Assembly: GCA_021156085.1 (NCBI GenBank)
Contig: JAJNBC010000018.1
Location: 1 to 34,343, forward strand
DNA from: Gammaproteobacteria bacterium
GTDB lineage: Bacteria > Pseudomonadota > Gammaproteobacteria > DSM-16500
Direction: 5' to 3'
DNA length: 34,343 bases
Positions 16,223-25,965 of the stretch are shown here, one piece after another. The translations under genes were made by a program, and so were the position numbers. The notes below the pieces were generated by a model, which saw only the letters and a program-made list of their open reading frames with translations, had not been told where the DNA came from and searched no databases. Numbering within the stretch: the stretch's first letter is position 1; every line of letters starts with the position of its first letter.

Positions 16223-17608
16223 TTAAATACCTGTTTTTTCGCTACTAGCCTGCTTTTTTAATAATATGACACACGCTTGCTCACTAAGAGGCGGGCTAAA
16301 ATAATAACCTTGCATTTGCTCACTATGATGATCAAATAAGAACTCCACTTGTTCTACAGTTTCAACACCTTCCGTTACGATATCCATTCCTAATTTCTTT
16401 GCTAAACTCACAATAGATTCGACCACTGCATTTTCTTTTTTGTTTAACTGAATGTGCCTAATAAAATTCTTATCCATTTTTATTCTATCAAAAGGCAAAC
16501 TTTGTAAATAATTTAAATTGGCATAACCCACCCCAAAATGATCTATAGAAAATCGCACTCCCATTTCTTTTAGTTTTAGCATTGTTTTTAGTACTTCTGA
16601 ATTTTCTCTTAGGGGCTGACTAGCAAAAAAATCTAACTCCAAAAAACAAGGATGAAGTCCAGTTTTTTTAAGTATTCCTTTTACTAATTCCACAAAATGC
16701 ATTTGACATATATGATAATCTGAAATATTCACTGTAATATTCAATTTTGGGTAAATGGAATCTTGCCATTTTTTAACTTTTGCACAAGCAGTTTTCAAAA
16801 TCCATTCATCTATAGATAAGATAAGATCTGTTTCTCCTGCTAATGGCAGAAATTCTTGGGGATAAAGCAGGCCTAAATGTGGATGTTGCCAACGAATAAA
16901 TGCCTCTACTCCCAGAATTTTACCCGAATCAGATTTTACTAATGGCTGATAATGTAAAACAAATTGCTTACCATCCAACGCCTGATTCAACGAAGCTAGT
17001 AACTCTTCGCGCCGTGATAAATAATCACGATATTCTTGATTGCTTAAATTACCTACATTTTTTGGCATACTTTGATAAATTATTTTTTTTTCTAATGCTT
17101 GTGTGTATTTTAGAGTGTCATTTTCTGTTTCTCTTTTTTTAGATAAATAAAAAGCAAGTTGACGGATTTCATTCACATTAAATGGCTTATTTAATATTAA
17201 AAAATGATCTAAACGCTGCAATGTTTTCGCTATTTTTTGCCAAGAATAGCTGGAATATGCCATACAAATAACAAATTGAAGATAAGGATCCACTTCCCAG
17301 ATACGTTGAATAGTAGCGAGCCCATCCCCGCCAGAAGTAAAATACAAATCAATAAAAGCGACTGTATAAGAAAACTGGTTTATTGCCGCTTGCTGTACCC
17401 ATTTCAATGCTTGGTCGCCGTCATAGGCAGAATCAATAAAATAGCAGGGAAGTGGCTCATTTTCATCACCGGGTCGCATGTGATGGGGGAATAAAGTTGC
17501 TTCTACTTCTTTTAATGTATTATTGTTATATTGGGGAGAAAATGCTTTGCGAAAATCTTCATGAATAGCGGGGTTCTCATCAACTAGCAGAATTCGCTTA
17601 TCCAGCAT
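16223..17608 (-). CDS. response regulator with degenerate EAL domain (REC-EAL)
   Basis: 461 residues from the ATG at 17608, preceded by a GGTGA ribosome site; a GTG four codons earlier is weaker. The REC domain (~1-155) has the acidic pair in LLVDENP, phospho-acceptor Asp87 in VAFIDLYF and the conserved Lys in LNKPF. The EAL domain (~200-450) keeps the first Glu (GVEAFIRWQHP), VNIS, KMDKNFI, VTEGVE and QGYYFSPPL. Two metal ligands are altered: the Glu of the usual E-x-T-E reads Phe (LELDFF, Phe327) and DDFG reads DHFG (His357). Family knowledge says both are needed for c-di-GMP hydrolysis, so it is more likely a c-di-GMP receptor or protein-interaction module than a phosphodiesterase. The REC has a long insert (~residues 25-55). 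It is co-transcribed with the kinase-less membrane protein. Confidence 0.9.
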   Translation of the reverse strand: MLDKRILLVDENPAIHEDFRKAFSPQYNNNTLKEVEATLFPHHMRPGDENEPLPCYFIDSAYDGDQALKWVQQAAINQFSYTVAFIDLYFTSGGDGLATIQRIWEVDPYLQFVICMAYSSYSWQKIAKTLQRLDHFLILNKPFNVNEIRQLAFYLSKKRETENDTLKYTQALEKKIIYQSMPKNVGNLSNQEYRDYLSRREELLASLNQALDGKQFVLHYQPLVKSDSGKILGVEAFIRWQHPHLGLLYPQEFLPLAGETDLILSIDEWILKTACAKVKKWQDSIYPKLNITVNISDYHICQMHFVELVKGILKKTGLHPCFLELDFFASQPLRENSEVLKTMLKLKEMGVRFSIDHFGVGYANLNYLQSLPFDRIKMDKNFIRHIQLNKKENAVVESIVSLAKKLGMDIVTEGVETVEQVEFLFDHHSEQMQGYYFSPPLSEQACVILLKKQASSEKTGI

Positions 17609-17681
17609 AGCGATCACCAATTAAGAAACTGGTTATAAAAAAATAATGATTAAGCGTTTTAATTAAAAAGGGAAATGAAAA

Positions 17682-17707
17682 CGGGCAAGTAAAACTTAAC
17701 TTGCCCG
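17682..17707 (-). terminator. intrinsic terminator of the outer-membrane protein gene
   Basis: CGGGCAAGT and ACTTGCCCG pair perfectly over nine bases with an 8-base loop. On the minus strand the stem is followed by TTTTC. It lies 9 bases past the stop codon and separates this gene from the REC-EAL operon on the same strand. Confidence 0.88.
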
Positions 17708-17716
17708 CTACTAGTT

Positions 17717-18472
17717 TTATGCAAAATGATACAACAGACCCAACATGAATTGGTTATCAGAAGGTGACCACTTAACACCTGCAGAATTAAACGAATTGTT
17801 ATTAGTGTGAGTGTATTCGCCTCTTAGACTGAAATTTTCATAGATAGCTGTTTCAACACCAACACCATAAACAAAACCACCGCTGTATTGTGATTTGCTA
17901 CTACCAGCGCTAAGGGTTCCATTGGTTACATTTTGGGTACCCTTCAAGCTTGCTGACATATAACCCAGAGGGATATAAAGCAAAGCACTATTATTTAATT
18001 TCACCCCAGGTAATAACCGTACACCATAGCTATTATTAGCACTAAACTTATTATTAGCTGTAACACTAGTTAGAGTAGAGGTAAAGGTACCGTTGTTGCT
18101 TTGACTAGCTCCACTCGTGTTAACTAACACTTCACCAGCTAAGTAATAAAGATCTTGGAAGTATTGTCCATAACCTGCGAACAAACCACCTACCCAACCT
18201 GTTGCGTTAAGTGTATTGCTTCCATTGGCCGCCAGAGTTCCATTAGCCACGCTATAAGTTTCAGAGGCTCTATAAGAATCATAACCAACCTGAGCACCTA
18301 CATAAAATCCATCTTTTAATGGCTTTTCAACGGGACAGGGCGCAGCTATGGCTTCACCTTTATAGTTTTCACCTTTGTAATTACTAGCAGCAAAGCCAGC
18401 TGTAGAAGCCAGTAACAATGCAGCTACCGATACTCCTGCAGAAAACAAAGATAGTTGTGAACATTTCTTCAT
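17717..18472 (-). CDS. outer-membrane beta-barrel protein (opacity/OmpA-like 8-strand family)
   Basis: A 251-residue protein. A signal peptide (MKKCSQLSLF...LLLASTAGFAA, cleavage near 29) is followed by a short NYKGENYKGE repeat. A barrel starts at DGFYVGAQVGYDSYR and alternates hydrophobic and polar residues, with loops rich in Asn/Gly/Ser/Thr (NGTLAANGSNT, TSGASQSNNGTFTST, SAGSSKSQ). It ends in FMLGLLYHFA, with an aromatic residue near the terminus as BamA substrates have. The pattern fits opacity-type 8-stranded porins of Legionella and Coxiella. The loops carry repeated (N)GTLxA motifs, so surface exposure and variability are plausible. It has its own terminator and a 348-base upstream region. 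Function is unproven; adhesion or general surface protein are candidates. Confidence 0.85.
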   Translation of the reverse strand: MKKCSQLSLFSAGVSVAALLLASTAGFAASNYKGENYKGEAIAAPCPVEKPLKDGFYVGAQVGYDSYRASETYSVANGTLAANGSNTLNATGWVGGLFAGYGQYFQDLYYLAGEVLVNTSGASQSNNGTFTSTLTSVTANNKFSANNSYGVRLLPGVKLNNSALLYIPLGYMSASLKGTQNVTNGTLSAGSSKSQYSGGFVYGVGVETAIYENFSLRGEYTHTNNNSFNSAGVKWSPSDNQFMLGLLYHFA

Positions 18473-18820
18473 AAATCATGTCTCCATACTGTTAAATAAT
18501 AAAACAGGTGAAAATATTCCACCCATAATAGCACTACTCACTTTCGTCTCGAATCATATCAAAGAGTTCAAGTAGATTACTGTATTGAATTGTATTGGGG
18601 AGAGCAAGCTTTTTTTATTTTAATTTTTTATTTAAAACAAGAAGCTCTAACAGCAGCATAAAGTTGACTAAAAATTTATCCTAATATCCTTATTACCCAA
18701 AATTTAATACTTCCATTTTTCCTAAATTTTTGAGTGTTTTTTACGGGATCCCTCTGCCTTAGAATTTTACTTATTTCTTAAAATAATGAGTATAACTTAT
18801 TTAATATGGGGTTATATACA
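18473..18820. other. AT-rich intergenic region upstream of the outer-membrane protein gene
   Basis: It contains the leader of the minus-strand barrel gene and the 3' flank of fadD. A GGAG ribosome site is near 18482. I see TATTAT-like and TTGAAC-like hexamers near 18525 and 18570 but no pair with good spacing. No convincing fadD terminator and no ORF or RNA gene are seen. Confidence 0.4.
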
Positions 18821-20476
18821 TTACCGCAATGCTCTTCGCAAAATCTTACCTACATTTGATTTTGGTAATTCATTACGAAATTCAATTATCTTTGGTAATT
18901 TATATCCCGTTAGATTTTTCCTGCAAAACTGCAGCACTTCTGCCGCAGTCAAATCAAGATTACTTTTCACAACAACTGCTTTCACCGCTTCTCCCGTATG
19001 CTCATCAGGCACCCCAATCACCGCAGCTTCTCGTACTCCTGGCATCTGCGTCAGTACATCTTCAATTTCATTAGGATAAACATTAAATCCAGAAACTAAA
19101 ATCATATCTTTTTTACGTTCTAAGATTGAAACAAATCCATGCGGATTAACTGATGCAATATCTCCAGTCAGCAACCAGCCTGACTTAGTAAATACTTTTT
19201 GTGTTTCTATTGGATTTTGCCAATATCCTCGCATTACTTGCGGCCCTTTCACTGCTAACTCGCCAGCATGACCTACTGTAACTTCATTGCCCTCATCATC
19301 TAAAATAGCAATATCAGTAGAAGAAATCGGTAGCCCTATCGTGCCGTTATACGCTTTTAAATTAGTCGGATTAATGGCGACAGAAGGCGATGTCTCGGTT
19401 AAACCATAGGCTTCTAATAAAGGTATTTTAGTCAGTGCTTCCCATTTTTCTGCCACAACACGCTGCACTGCCATTGCACCCCCTAAAGTTACTTTTAACC
19501 CACTAAAATCTAATTTAGCAAATTTAGGATGATTGATAAGCGCGTTAAATAGAGTGTTTACTCCGGTAATAATAGAAAATTTAAATCGCGCCATATCCTT
19601 CACCATCCGAGAAATATCACGTGGATTGGTGATCAATACACTTAATCCACCAATTTTTGCAATAAATAAGAAATTCGCCAATAATGAAAAAATATGGTAC
19701 ATGGGTAAAGCTGTAATCATAATCTCTTGGCCGGGTTGAAAAACTTGGCTAAACCACGCTTCTGCTTGCAGTACATTCGCTATCAAATTACGATGCGTTA
19801 GTATAGCGCCTTTGGCTATGCCAGTTGTTCCGCCTGTATATTGCAAAAATGCAATATCCTGCTCATGAAGTGCAACCCGCTCCAAAGATAATTTTTCACC
19901 TTGCGTTATAACCTGTCTAAAATAATGGATATCCTGTATTTGAAATGCGGGCATCTTTCTCTTAATGTATTTACAATAGAAATGAAAAAACCATGCCCTA
20001 GGCTGTGGGAATAAATCGCTTAATTCCGTCACCATCTTATTTTTCAAACACGTGAATGGCAATGCTTCTTCCACTATTTTGGCAAAATTAGCGAGTACTA
20101 GAATTGTTTCAGCACCTGCATCGTTAATTTGATGAATTAATTCTTTTGCGGTATATAAAGGATTAACATTCACTACAATCAAGCCAGCGCGTAAAGAACC
20201 TAATACAGCGACAGGATATTGCAAACAATTGGGCAGCATTAATGCAATACGATCCCCTTTTTTAAGCTTAAGGACTTGCTGTACATAAGCTGCAAAAGCT
20301 TCTGCATAATGATCCATCTGCTGATAGGTAAGAGTGACCCCCAGATTATAAAAAGCAGGCTGCCGGCTATACTGGCTGCAGGCTTCGCTAAGAATTTCAA
20401 CTAGAGATTGATAAATATCAGGATTAATTTCTGCGGGCACGCCCTCTGGGTAACTCCCCAGCCAAATTTTTTCCAC
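18821..20476 (-). CDS. fadD: long-chain fatty acid CoA ligase
   Basis: A 551-residue acyl-CoA synthetase that activates exogenous long-chain fatty acids with ATP and CoA at the inner membrane. Motifs: ATP-binding LQYTGGTTGIAKGA (canonical for FadD), EAYGLTETSPS, GWLLTGDIA, and DMILVSGFNVYPNEIEDV; the C-terminal catalytic Lys is in PKSNVGKILRR. I choose the GTG at 20476 (V-EKIWLGSYPEGVPAEI), which aligns with the E. coli N-terminus MKKVWLNRYP. AAAGGA sits 9 bases upstream of it. The ATG three codons earlier abuts that ribosome site and is less likely. The start lies about 30 bases behind tRNA-Pro with no promoter visible between, so fadD mRNA probably begins as the processed 3' end of a tRNA transcript. 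Confidence 0.95.
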   Translation of the reverse strand: MEKIWLGSYPEGVPAEINPDIYQSLVEILSEACSQYSRQPAFYNLGVTLTYQQMDHYAEAFAAYVQQVLKLKKGDRIALMLPNCLQYPVAVLGSLRAGLIVVNVNPLYTAKELIHQINDAGAETILVLANFAKIVEEALPFTCLKNKMVTELSDLFPQPRAWFFHFYCKYIKRKMPAFQIQDIHYFRQVITQGEKLSLERVALHEQDIAFLQYTGGTTGIAKGAILTHRNLIANVLQAEAWFSQVFQPGQEIMITALPMYHIFSLLANFLFIAKIGGLSVLITNPRDISRMVKDMARFKFSIITGVNTLFNALINHPKFAKLDFSGLKVTLGGAMAVQRVVAEKWEALTKIPLLEAYGLTETSPSVAINPTNLKAYNGTIGLPISSTDIAILDDEGNEVTVGHAGELAVKGPQVMRGYWQNPIETQKVFTKSGWLLTGDIASVNPHGFVSILERKKDMILVSGFNVYPNEIEDVLTQMPGVREAAVIGVPDEHTGEAVKAVVVKSNLDLTAAEVLQFCRKNLTGYKLPKIIEFRNELPKSNVGKILRRALR

Positions 20477-20506
20477 AGCGAACATTCCTTTGTTGAGTTA
20501 ATGGAT

Positions 20507-20583
20507 TGGTCGGGACGGCCGGATTTGAACCGGCGACCACTTGCACCCCAAGCAAGTGCGCTACCAGGCTGCGCCACGCCCCG
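20507..20583 (-). tRNA. tRNA-Pro (anticodon GGG)
   Basis: 77 bases with encoded CCA. The acceptor stem CGGGGCG/CGTCCCG has one G-T pair. The anticodon stem is CTTGC/GCAAG with loop TTGGGGT, giving anticodon GGG, which reads CCC and CCU. The T-loop GGTTCGAATCC is canonical. It lies between merR and fadD in the same direction, as in Pseudomonas-type gammaproteobacteria, and is probably processed from a longer transcript. Confidence 0.97.
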
Positions 20584-20657
20584 TTTGTTGTAAGTATCCA
20601 CGTCCTTGTCTAAGAAGAGGCCATAAATCTTGCTAAGGCGAGACTATAGGCAGGCTC

Positions 20658-21017
20658 TTACTTCAATCGCTCTAAAATCTCTTCCAGCTCTACGATCAAC
20701 TTTTTCACTACCGCATTCATTTGAAGTGATTTACTTACTTCATTCTCAGTGCCCGCTAATTGTGCCCGGGCTCCTTCAATCGTAAATCCATCTTCATAAA
20801 GTAATTTACGAATTTGACGAGCTATCAGTACATCTTCATACTCATAATACCGTCGATTACCTCGTCTTTTTCCTGGTTTTAATTGGGGGAATTCCTGCTC
20901 CCAATACCGCAACACATGAGGCTTCACAGCGCACAAATCACTTACTTCACCAATAGCAAAATATCGCTTTTCGGGGATAGACGGAAATGCTTCACACTTC
21001 AGTTTAGTCTTGCGCAT
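20658..21017 (-). CDS. MerR-family transcriptional regulator downstream of ihfA
   Basis: About 119 residues. The N-terminal winged helix-turn-helix reads [20 protein letters not shown], then [20 protein letters not shown] and a typical wing/linker. A short coiled dimerisation helix ([18 protein letters not shown]) ends the protein. There is no effector-binding domain or sensing cysteine, as in the small MerR-like proteins regularly found after ihfA. The start is uncertain: the ATG at 21017 overlaps ihfA by 14 bases, and earlier ATGs at 21038/21035 would add six or seven residues deep inside ihfA. Ligand and targets are unknown. Confidence 0.88.
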   Translation of the reverse strand: MRKTKLKCEAFPSIPEKRYFAIGEVSDLCAVKPHVLRYWEQEFPQLKPGKRRGNRRYYEYEDVLIARQIRKLLYEDGFTIEGARAQLAGTENEVSKSLQMNAVVKKLIVELEEILERLK

Positions 21018-21336
21018 CTTGCATTGACTTAGCATCATCTGTTTTCTTTCCCGCATACATTTCCACACGAGCGCGCAATTTCTGGCCGCTACAAAAAGTT
21101 ACAACTCGCCGCGCAGAAACTGGGACCATTTCGCCTGTTTTTGGATTACGCCCTGGCCGCTCCTTTTTATCGTGCAGTTCAAAATTGCCAAACCCGGAAA
21201 TTTTTACCTGTTGACCTTTCGCTAATACTTCGCAAATCTGATCAAAAAAAAGTTCTACGATCTCCTTTGCTTCCCGTTTCGTCAACCCTATTTCATCAAA
21301 TAAACGAGTAGCAATATCCGCTTTCGTGAGTGCCAT
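21004..21336 (-). CDS. ihfA: integration host factor subunit alpha
   Basis: A 110-residue HU/IHF-family DNA-bending protein. The start [20 protein letters not shown] and the arm segment [20 protein letters not shown], which includes the intercalating proline, are diagnostic of IHF-alpha. It forms a heterodimer with IhfB and acts in nucleoid structure, recombination and promoter architecture. The C-terminal tail past residue ~93 ([16 protein letters not shown]) is longer than in E. coli (99 residues) and hydrophilic. It begins two bases after pheT, with AAGGGG overlapping the pheT stop. Position after pheST is conserved. Confidence 0.97.
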   Translation of the reverse strand: MALTKADIATRLFDEIGLTKREAKEIVELFFDQICEVLAKGQQVKISGFGNFELHDKKERPGRNPKTGEMVPVSARRVVTFCSGQKLRARVEMYAGKKTDDAKSMQDAQD

Positions 21337-21338
21337 AC

Positions 21339-23723
21339 TTAGCCCCTTAATTCAACAGCGAACTTCTGTTTAAGAACAGATATCACACAACTCATGACAT
21401 CTGCAACCTCTTCATCCAATAGAGTGCGTGAAGAATGCTGCAAGGTCAAGGATAAGGCGATGCTTTTATGATCCACCGGCACCCCCCGACCCTGATAAAC
21501 ATCAAATACATTGATTGCCTTCAACAACTCGCCACCCACTTCTACTATTGTATCCTGAATTAGCTGCGATGGTACAGTTTGATCTACATACATTGCAATA
21601 TCACGTCGAATTGCTGGAAATTTAGAAATTTCAAGTACTTTAGGAATAGGAGCGCAATCCAATTCATCAAGCAATAACTCAAATAGCAGCACTTGAGTGG
21701 AGGATAAACCTATTTCTTGCACAATACCAGGATGTAATGCACCTAATATACCCACATAGCGTCCAGCACGTTGAATCTCAGCGGTTTGGCCAGGATGCAA
21801 AGCAGGATGTGCAGCTGATTTAAAATGAAATACGCCACGAGAACCTATAATATTTTCAATGTCCCCTTTTAAATCAAAAAAATCCACGGCTCGACACGTT
21901 ACACCCCATTGCTCTGGCAATGCAGTACCACTCAATAAGCCACTAAGCACTTTTTGCTGCGAAAATGAACCTACCTTTTTCGGCACAGGTATAAAACGTA
22001 ATCCTATTTCAAATAAACGTACACAAGTTTGCTGTCGGTTTTGGTTATACAATAATGTCTGCACCAGGCCTGGCCACAGATTGGTACGCATAACAGCCAT
22101 ATCCGTCGTGATCGGATTAATAAGTACATTAGGCTTATGAAGAGGGTCAAAAATTTGTTGATATTTTTGATCTATAAAACTATAGGTAATAGCCTCATGG
22201 TAGCCTAAATGACATAAAGAATTGCGCAAGAGTGATAAATTTAATTTACTTTCCGCCGCGGCGTTAATCCGTAATGGAGCTATTGGGTGGTGTAATGGCA
22301 ATTTTTCATAGCCATATAAACGAATAATCTCTTCGATTAAATCAATTTCCAATACCAGATCAGAACGGTAAACAGGAACTATAACTTGCCAGCCTGAGAT
22401 ATTTTTTTCGCAAACAAACGATAGACGGCCCAAGAAACTCTCAATCATCGCATCTTCAAGGGTAAAACCTGCTATTTTATGGATTCTTGCAGCTCGTAAT
22501 TGAATTGTAGTCTGCGGCGGTAAGTATTGTTGTTGTCTTACCTCGACAATCGGCCCTGCTTGACCACCTGCCACTTGTAATATTAATTCAGTAGCACGCT
22601 CAAGTGCTTGTACTTGCAAATCTGGGTGCACCCCGCGCTCAAAACGGTAAGAAGATTCAGAGTTTAGATTATACTTTTGCCGAGTACGAGCAATAGATGA
22701 TGGTTGAAAAAAGGCGCTTTCAAGAAAAATATGTCTGGTTTGGAATGTTACCCCCGACTCCATTCCTCCCATAATACCTGCGATAGCCAAAGGCTTGACA
22801 GAATCAGCAATGATTAATGTATCTTCATTTAACTTAACTGTTTGACTGTCTAATAGCTGCAATTCTTCGGTTAAATGAGCGCGTCGTACTTGAATATCGC
22901 CTGTAATTCGCTGCAAATCAAAAGCATGCATGGGTTGACCTAATTCAAGCATGACATAATTCATCACATCCACAATGAAGCTAATGCAACGAATACCGCT
23001 ACGACGTAATCGTTCTTGCAACCAAATGGGCGTGGGGATATCAGCTTTTACTTCAAAAATAACACGACCTGCATAAAGCGGACATTCTTCGGGGGCTTGT
23101 ACTTTAACAAATAGTTTATCGGGGACAGTAGGTTCAAGCACCAACACGGGTGGTATTCTCATTTTGCAAGCTGTAACTGCAGCCACTTCTCTGGCTATTC
23201 CCAAAACACTTAAACAATCACCGCGATTAGGTGTAATGGAGATATCCATAATGCGATCGGATAGGTTTAAATAATCCCATACATTTTTGCCTATAGGTGC
23301 ATCAGCAGCAAACTCAAGAATCATACCCTTTGAATCTTCAGTTAAAGTTAATTCACTCCCAGAACAAAGCATGCCATTAGAAACAATACCTCGCAATTTA
23401 CTGCGATTAATTTTTATATTATGAGGTAATACTGCACCCACTAACGCTGCCGGCACTTTCATACCTAATTTTAAATTAGTCCCCCCACATACAATAGTTA
23501 AAAGTCCAGCTTGACCTACGTCCACTTCACACACATGCAAACGATCTGCGTCGGGATGCTTTTTTAACTCGACAATTTGCGCAATAACTACATTGGAAAA
23601 CTTTTCTGCAACAGGAATCAAAGCTTCAACTTCTAAACCAGAGAGAGTAAGTTTTTGAGATAATTCATCAGTGGATATCGCTGGATCAATCCATTCTCTC
23701 AGCCATAATTCACTCAGCTTCAT
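21339..23723 (-). CDS. pheT: phenylalanyl-tRNA synthetase beta subunit
   Basis: 794 residues, full length (E. coli 795). The N-terminus [14 protein letters not shown] is followed by the EMAP-II-like tRNA-binding domain with [19 protein letters not shown]3/B4 editing-domain residues ([20 protein letters not shown]) and the B5 domain follow, and the C-terminal ferredoxin-fold anticodon-binding domain reads [16 protein letters not shown]. It forms the alpha2-beta2 enzyme with PheS, whose stop is one base upstream. Nothing unusual was seen. Confidence 0.98.
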   Translation of the reverse strand: MKLSELWLREWIDPAISTDELSQKLTLSGLEVEALIPVAEKFSNVVIAQIVELKKHPDADRLHVCEVDVGQAGLLTIVCGGTNLKLGMKVPAALVGAVLPHNIKINRSKLRGIVSNGMLCSGSELTLTEDSKGMILEFAADAPIGKNVWDYLNLSDRIMDISITPNRGDCLSVLGIAREVAAVTACKMRIPPVLVLEPTVPDKLFVKVQAPEECPLYAGRVIFEVKADIPTPIWLQERLRRSGIRCISFIVDVMNYVMLELGQPMHAFDLQRITGDIQVRRAHLTEELQLLDSQTVKLNEDTLIIADSVKPLAIAGIMGGMESGVTFQTRHIFLESAFFQPSSIARTRQKYNLNSESSYRFERGVHPDLQVQALERATELILQVAGGQAGPIVEVRQQQYLPPQTTIQLRAARIHKIAGFTLEDAMIESFLGRLSFVCEKNISGWQVIVPVYRSDLVLEIDLIEEIIRLYGYEKLPLHHPIAPLRINAAAESKLNLSLLRNSLCHLGYHEAITYSFIDQKYQQIFDPLHKPNVLINPITTDMAVMRTNLWPGLVQTLLYNQNRQQTCVRLFEIGLRFIPVPKKVGSFSQQKVLSGLLSGTALPEQWGVTCRAVDFFDLKGDIENIIGSRGVFHFKSAAHPALHPGQTAEIQRAGRYVGILGALHPGIVQEIGLSSTQVLLFELLLDELDCAPIPKVLEISKFPAIRRDIAMYVDQTVPSQLIQDTIVEVGGELLKAINVFDVYQGRGVPVDHKSIALSLTLQHSSRTLLDEEVADVMSCVISVLKQKFAVELRG

Positions 23724-23724
23724 A

Positions 23725-24738
23725 TTAAAACTGCCTTAAAAAACGTAAGTCATTTTCAAATAAAGAACGTAAATCTGCAATGTGATAACGTAACATGGTT
23801 AATCGATCCAGCCCTGCGCCAAACGCCCAACCGGTATAACGTTCGCTATCTATTCCTACATTTTGCAATACGTTGGGATGCACCATGCCACAACCTAATA
23901 CTTCTAACCAACCTGTATTCTTGCAAATTCTGCAACCGTGGCTATCGCAATTCAAACAACCAATATCTACTTCTGCAGAAGGTTCAGTGAAAGGAAAATA
24001 GGAGGCTCTGAAACGAAGGGAGATGGGTTTCTCAAAAAATGACTGTAAAAATTGGGTAAGTATACCTTTTAAATCTGAAAGAGTAACATTTTCATCCACC
24101 ATCAACCCTTCTACTTGATGAAACATGGGCGTATGGGTAATGTCAAAATCTCGGCGATAAACACGGCCCATTGCAATTAACCGGATAGGTGGAGTCATAT
24201 TTTCCATGGCGCGAATTTGCACAGTTGACATATGAGTACGTAACAACATGCCATCAGTAAAATAGAATGTGTCTTGCATTGCACGTGCTGGATGCAATAG
24301 AGGGATATTTAAGGCAGCAAAATTATAAAAATCACTTTCAATTTCTGGGCCCTCCATCACACTAAATCCCATTTGAGTGAAAAATGCCTCAATTCTATCC
24401 TGCGTTTTAGTCACAGGATGAATGCTTCCCAGGGATTGACGACGTCCCGGTAAAGTAACATCAAGAGATTCAGCTGCTAATTGTTGTGCAACTTGATTTT
24501 GCCGTAAAATTACACCGCGCCGCTCGATAAGCACTTCAAGTTGTTGTTTTGCTAAATTGATCTTTTGCCCAAGAATTGGACGTTCTTCAATGGGAAGTTG
24601 ACCTAAACTTTTTAAATATTCCGTTAATCTACCTTTTTTGCCAAGATAGAGAACTCGATAATCATCCAGGGTTTTTAAACTATCAGCAGCCTCAATTTCT
24701 ACTGTGGCTTGATGTAATAAATTATCGAGGTCTGTCAT
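23725..24738 (-). CDS. pheS: phenylalanyl-tRNA synthetase alpha subunit
   Basis: A 337-residue class II synthetase subunit carrying the active site. Motif 2 is near [21 protein letters not shown] and motif 3 is [16 protein letters not shown]. The N-terminal coiled coil (~1-90) contacts tRNA-Phe. [20 protein letters not shown] insert carries a CxxC-like cysteine set found in many proteobacterial PheS. The ATG follows the rplT stop by one base (TAAAATG), leaving no space for a pheM leader peptide and attenuator, so the E. coli-type Phe attenuation of pheST cannot operate here. Confidence 0.98.
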   Translation of the reverse strand: MTDLDNLLHQATVEIEAADSLKTLDDYRVLYLGKKGRLTEYLKSLGQLPIEERPILGQKINLAKQQLEVLIERRGVILRQNQVAQQLAAESLDVTLPGRRQSLGSIHPVTKTQDRIEAFFTQMGFSVMEGPEIESDFYNFAALNIPLLHPARAMQDTFYFTDGMLLRTHMSTVQIRAMENMTPPIRLIAMGRVYRRDFDITHTPMFHQVEGLMVDENVTLSDLKGILTQFLQSFFEKPISLRFRASYFPFTEPSAEVDIGCLNCDSHGCRICKNTGWLEVLGCGMVHPNVLQNVGIDSERYTGWAFGAGLDRLTMLRYHIADLRSLFENDLRFLRQF

Positions 24739-24739
24739 T

Positions 24740-25105
24740 TTAGGCTGCTAAACTCAGCCCCGCTTTTGCTTCAGTCGCAATCCTTGCAAACCCAGCACGA
24801 TCATGCACTGCGATATCAGCCAACACTTTACGATCAATAGTAATGGCGGCTCGCTTCAATCCATTCATCATAGTACTATAAGTTAAACCACATTCACGTG
24901 CCGCTGCATTAATGCGAATAATCCACAAAGCTCTAAATTCGCGACGACGCACACGACGATCACGATAAGCGTATTGCGCAGCTTTAATGACTGCTTGATT
25001 AGCCACACGAAATACTCGACTACGTGCACCATAATAGCCTTTTGCTTTTGCTAACACTTTTTTATGCTTAGCACGTGCAGTAACGCCTCTTTTTACTCTT
25101 GCCAT
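24740..25105 (-). CDS. rplT: 50S ribosomal protein L20
   Basis: A 121-residue basic protein with the canonical [18 protein letters not shown] start and [18 protein letters not shown]. It binds 23S rRNA early in 50S assembly; in E. coli it also represses rpmI-rplT by binding the mRNA. A strong GAGGGG ribosome site lies inside the 3' end of the rpmI frame because that gene is extended. The start is three bases after the rpmI stop. Confidence 0.98.
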   Translation of the reverse strand: MARVKRGVTARAKHKKVLAKAKGYYGARSRVFRVANQAVIKAAQYAYRDRRVRRREFRALWIIRINAAARECGLTYSTMMNGLKRAAITIDRKVLADIAVHDRAGFARIATEAKAGLSLAA

Positions 25106-25108
25106 AAC

Positions 25109-25387
25109 TTATTTCCCCTCATTTCCGGCACAAATGCTGACTTCAATGCTTGCCTCACTATTGAATAAACGCCTCCGCCTTCCTATTTTCTTTGCAGCAT
25201 AAGGCAACATACGTGAAACAGAATGCACATCTGAATCATCTACTCTACCTGTAGCACATAAACTACGCTTATGTTTATTTGATTTTTTAGTCAAGATGTG
25301 ATTACGAAAAGAACGACGGCATTTAAAACCACTTGCTGTCGCCCTAAAACGCTTTGCTGCACCCCGATTAGTTTTTAACTTTGGCAT
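25109..25387 (-). CDS. rpmI: 50S ribosomal protein L35 with C-terminal extension
   Basis: The start [20 protein letters not shown] at 25387 is the standard L35 beginning; an in-frame GTG six codons upstream is rejected. The family [11 protein letters not shown] motif is at 31-41 and the usual end (MLPYA) is reached at residue 64. The frame continues for 28 more residues ([16 protein letters not shown]... to NEGK), making 92 residues instead of ~65. The extension covers the space that is normally an intergenic region before rplT. Its first part is very basic and could contact rRNA; the rest has no obvious feature. Loss of an ancestral stop codon is the simple explanation. It needs comparison with relatives. 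Confidence 0.95.
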   Translation of the reverse strand: MPKLKTNRGAAKRFRATASGFKCRRSFRNHILTKKSNKHKRSLCATGRVDDSDVHSVSRMLPYAAKKIGRRRRLFNSEASIEVSICAGNEGK

Positions 25388-25435
25388 CCTATTTACACCC
25401 CCCACTATAAAACATTTAAGTACACAGCTTTGCTA

Positions 25436-25957
25436 TTATTTTGCTTTTTTAGGTCCTAATACCATGACCATTTGGCGACCTTCCATTTTTGGGCGTTGCT
25501 CAATGATACTGATTTCAACTAAATCACTCATTAAACGTTCCATCAATTTCATTCCTAGCTCAAGATGTGTCATTTCTCGTCCACGAAAACGTAATGTAAT
25601 TTTTGCTTTATCGCCATTAGACAGAAAACGAACAATGCTGCGGCATTTTACTTGATAGTCAGCTTCCTCTGTTGCAACACGCAGGGGAACTTCTTTCAGT
25701 TGAATTCGCTTTTGCTTCCTTTTTGCTGCTGCCTTACGCTTATCTTGTTGATAACTAAACTTCCCAAAATCCATAACTCGACAAACCGGTGGATTCGCAT
25801 CAGGTGAAACTTCAACCAAGTCTGCTTCGCTTTCTTCACTGACACGTATGGCTTCTTTGATTGAGACAACCCCTAGCTGACTCCCATCAGCACCAATCAA
25901 TCGAACCTCAGGCACTCTAATTTCCCCGTTTATCCGCGGTTTCTTTTCAGCACTAAT
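25436..25957 (-). CDS. infC: translation initiation factor IF-3 with AUU start codon
   Basis: 173 residues. I start it at an ATT (25955-25957): a perfect AGGAGG sits 8 bases upstream, and the resulting N-terminus [13 protein letters not shown] has the conserved RINGEIR motif of IF-3. An ATG/GTG search alone finds the GTG at 25915, which would cut off those 14 residues. Later motifs [18 protein letters not shown] and [11 protein letters not shown] are typical; E. coli IF-3 has 180 residues. The AUU start is the known autoregulatory device: IF-3 discourages initiation at AUU, so surplus protein lowers its own synthesis. The ribosome site overlaps the thrS stop. Confidence 0.96.
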   Translation of the reverse strand: MSAEKKPRINGEIRVPEVRLIGADGSQLGVVSIKEAIRVSEESEADLVEVSPDANPPVCRVMDFGKFSYQQDKRKAAAKRKQKRIQLKEVPLRVATEEADYQVKCRSIVRFLSNGDKAKITLRFRGREMTHLELGMKLMERLMSDLVEISIIEQRPKMEGRQMVMVLGPKKAK

Positions 25958-25965
25958 TCTGTCTT

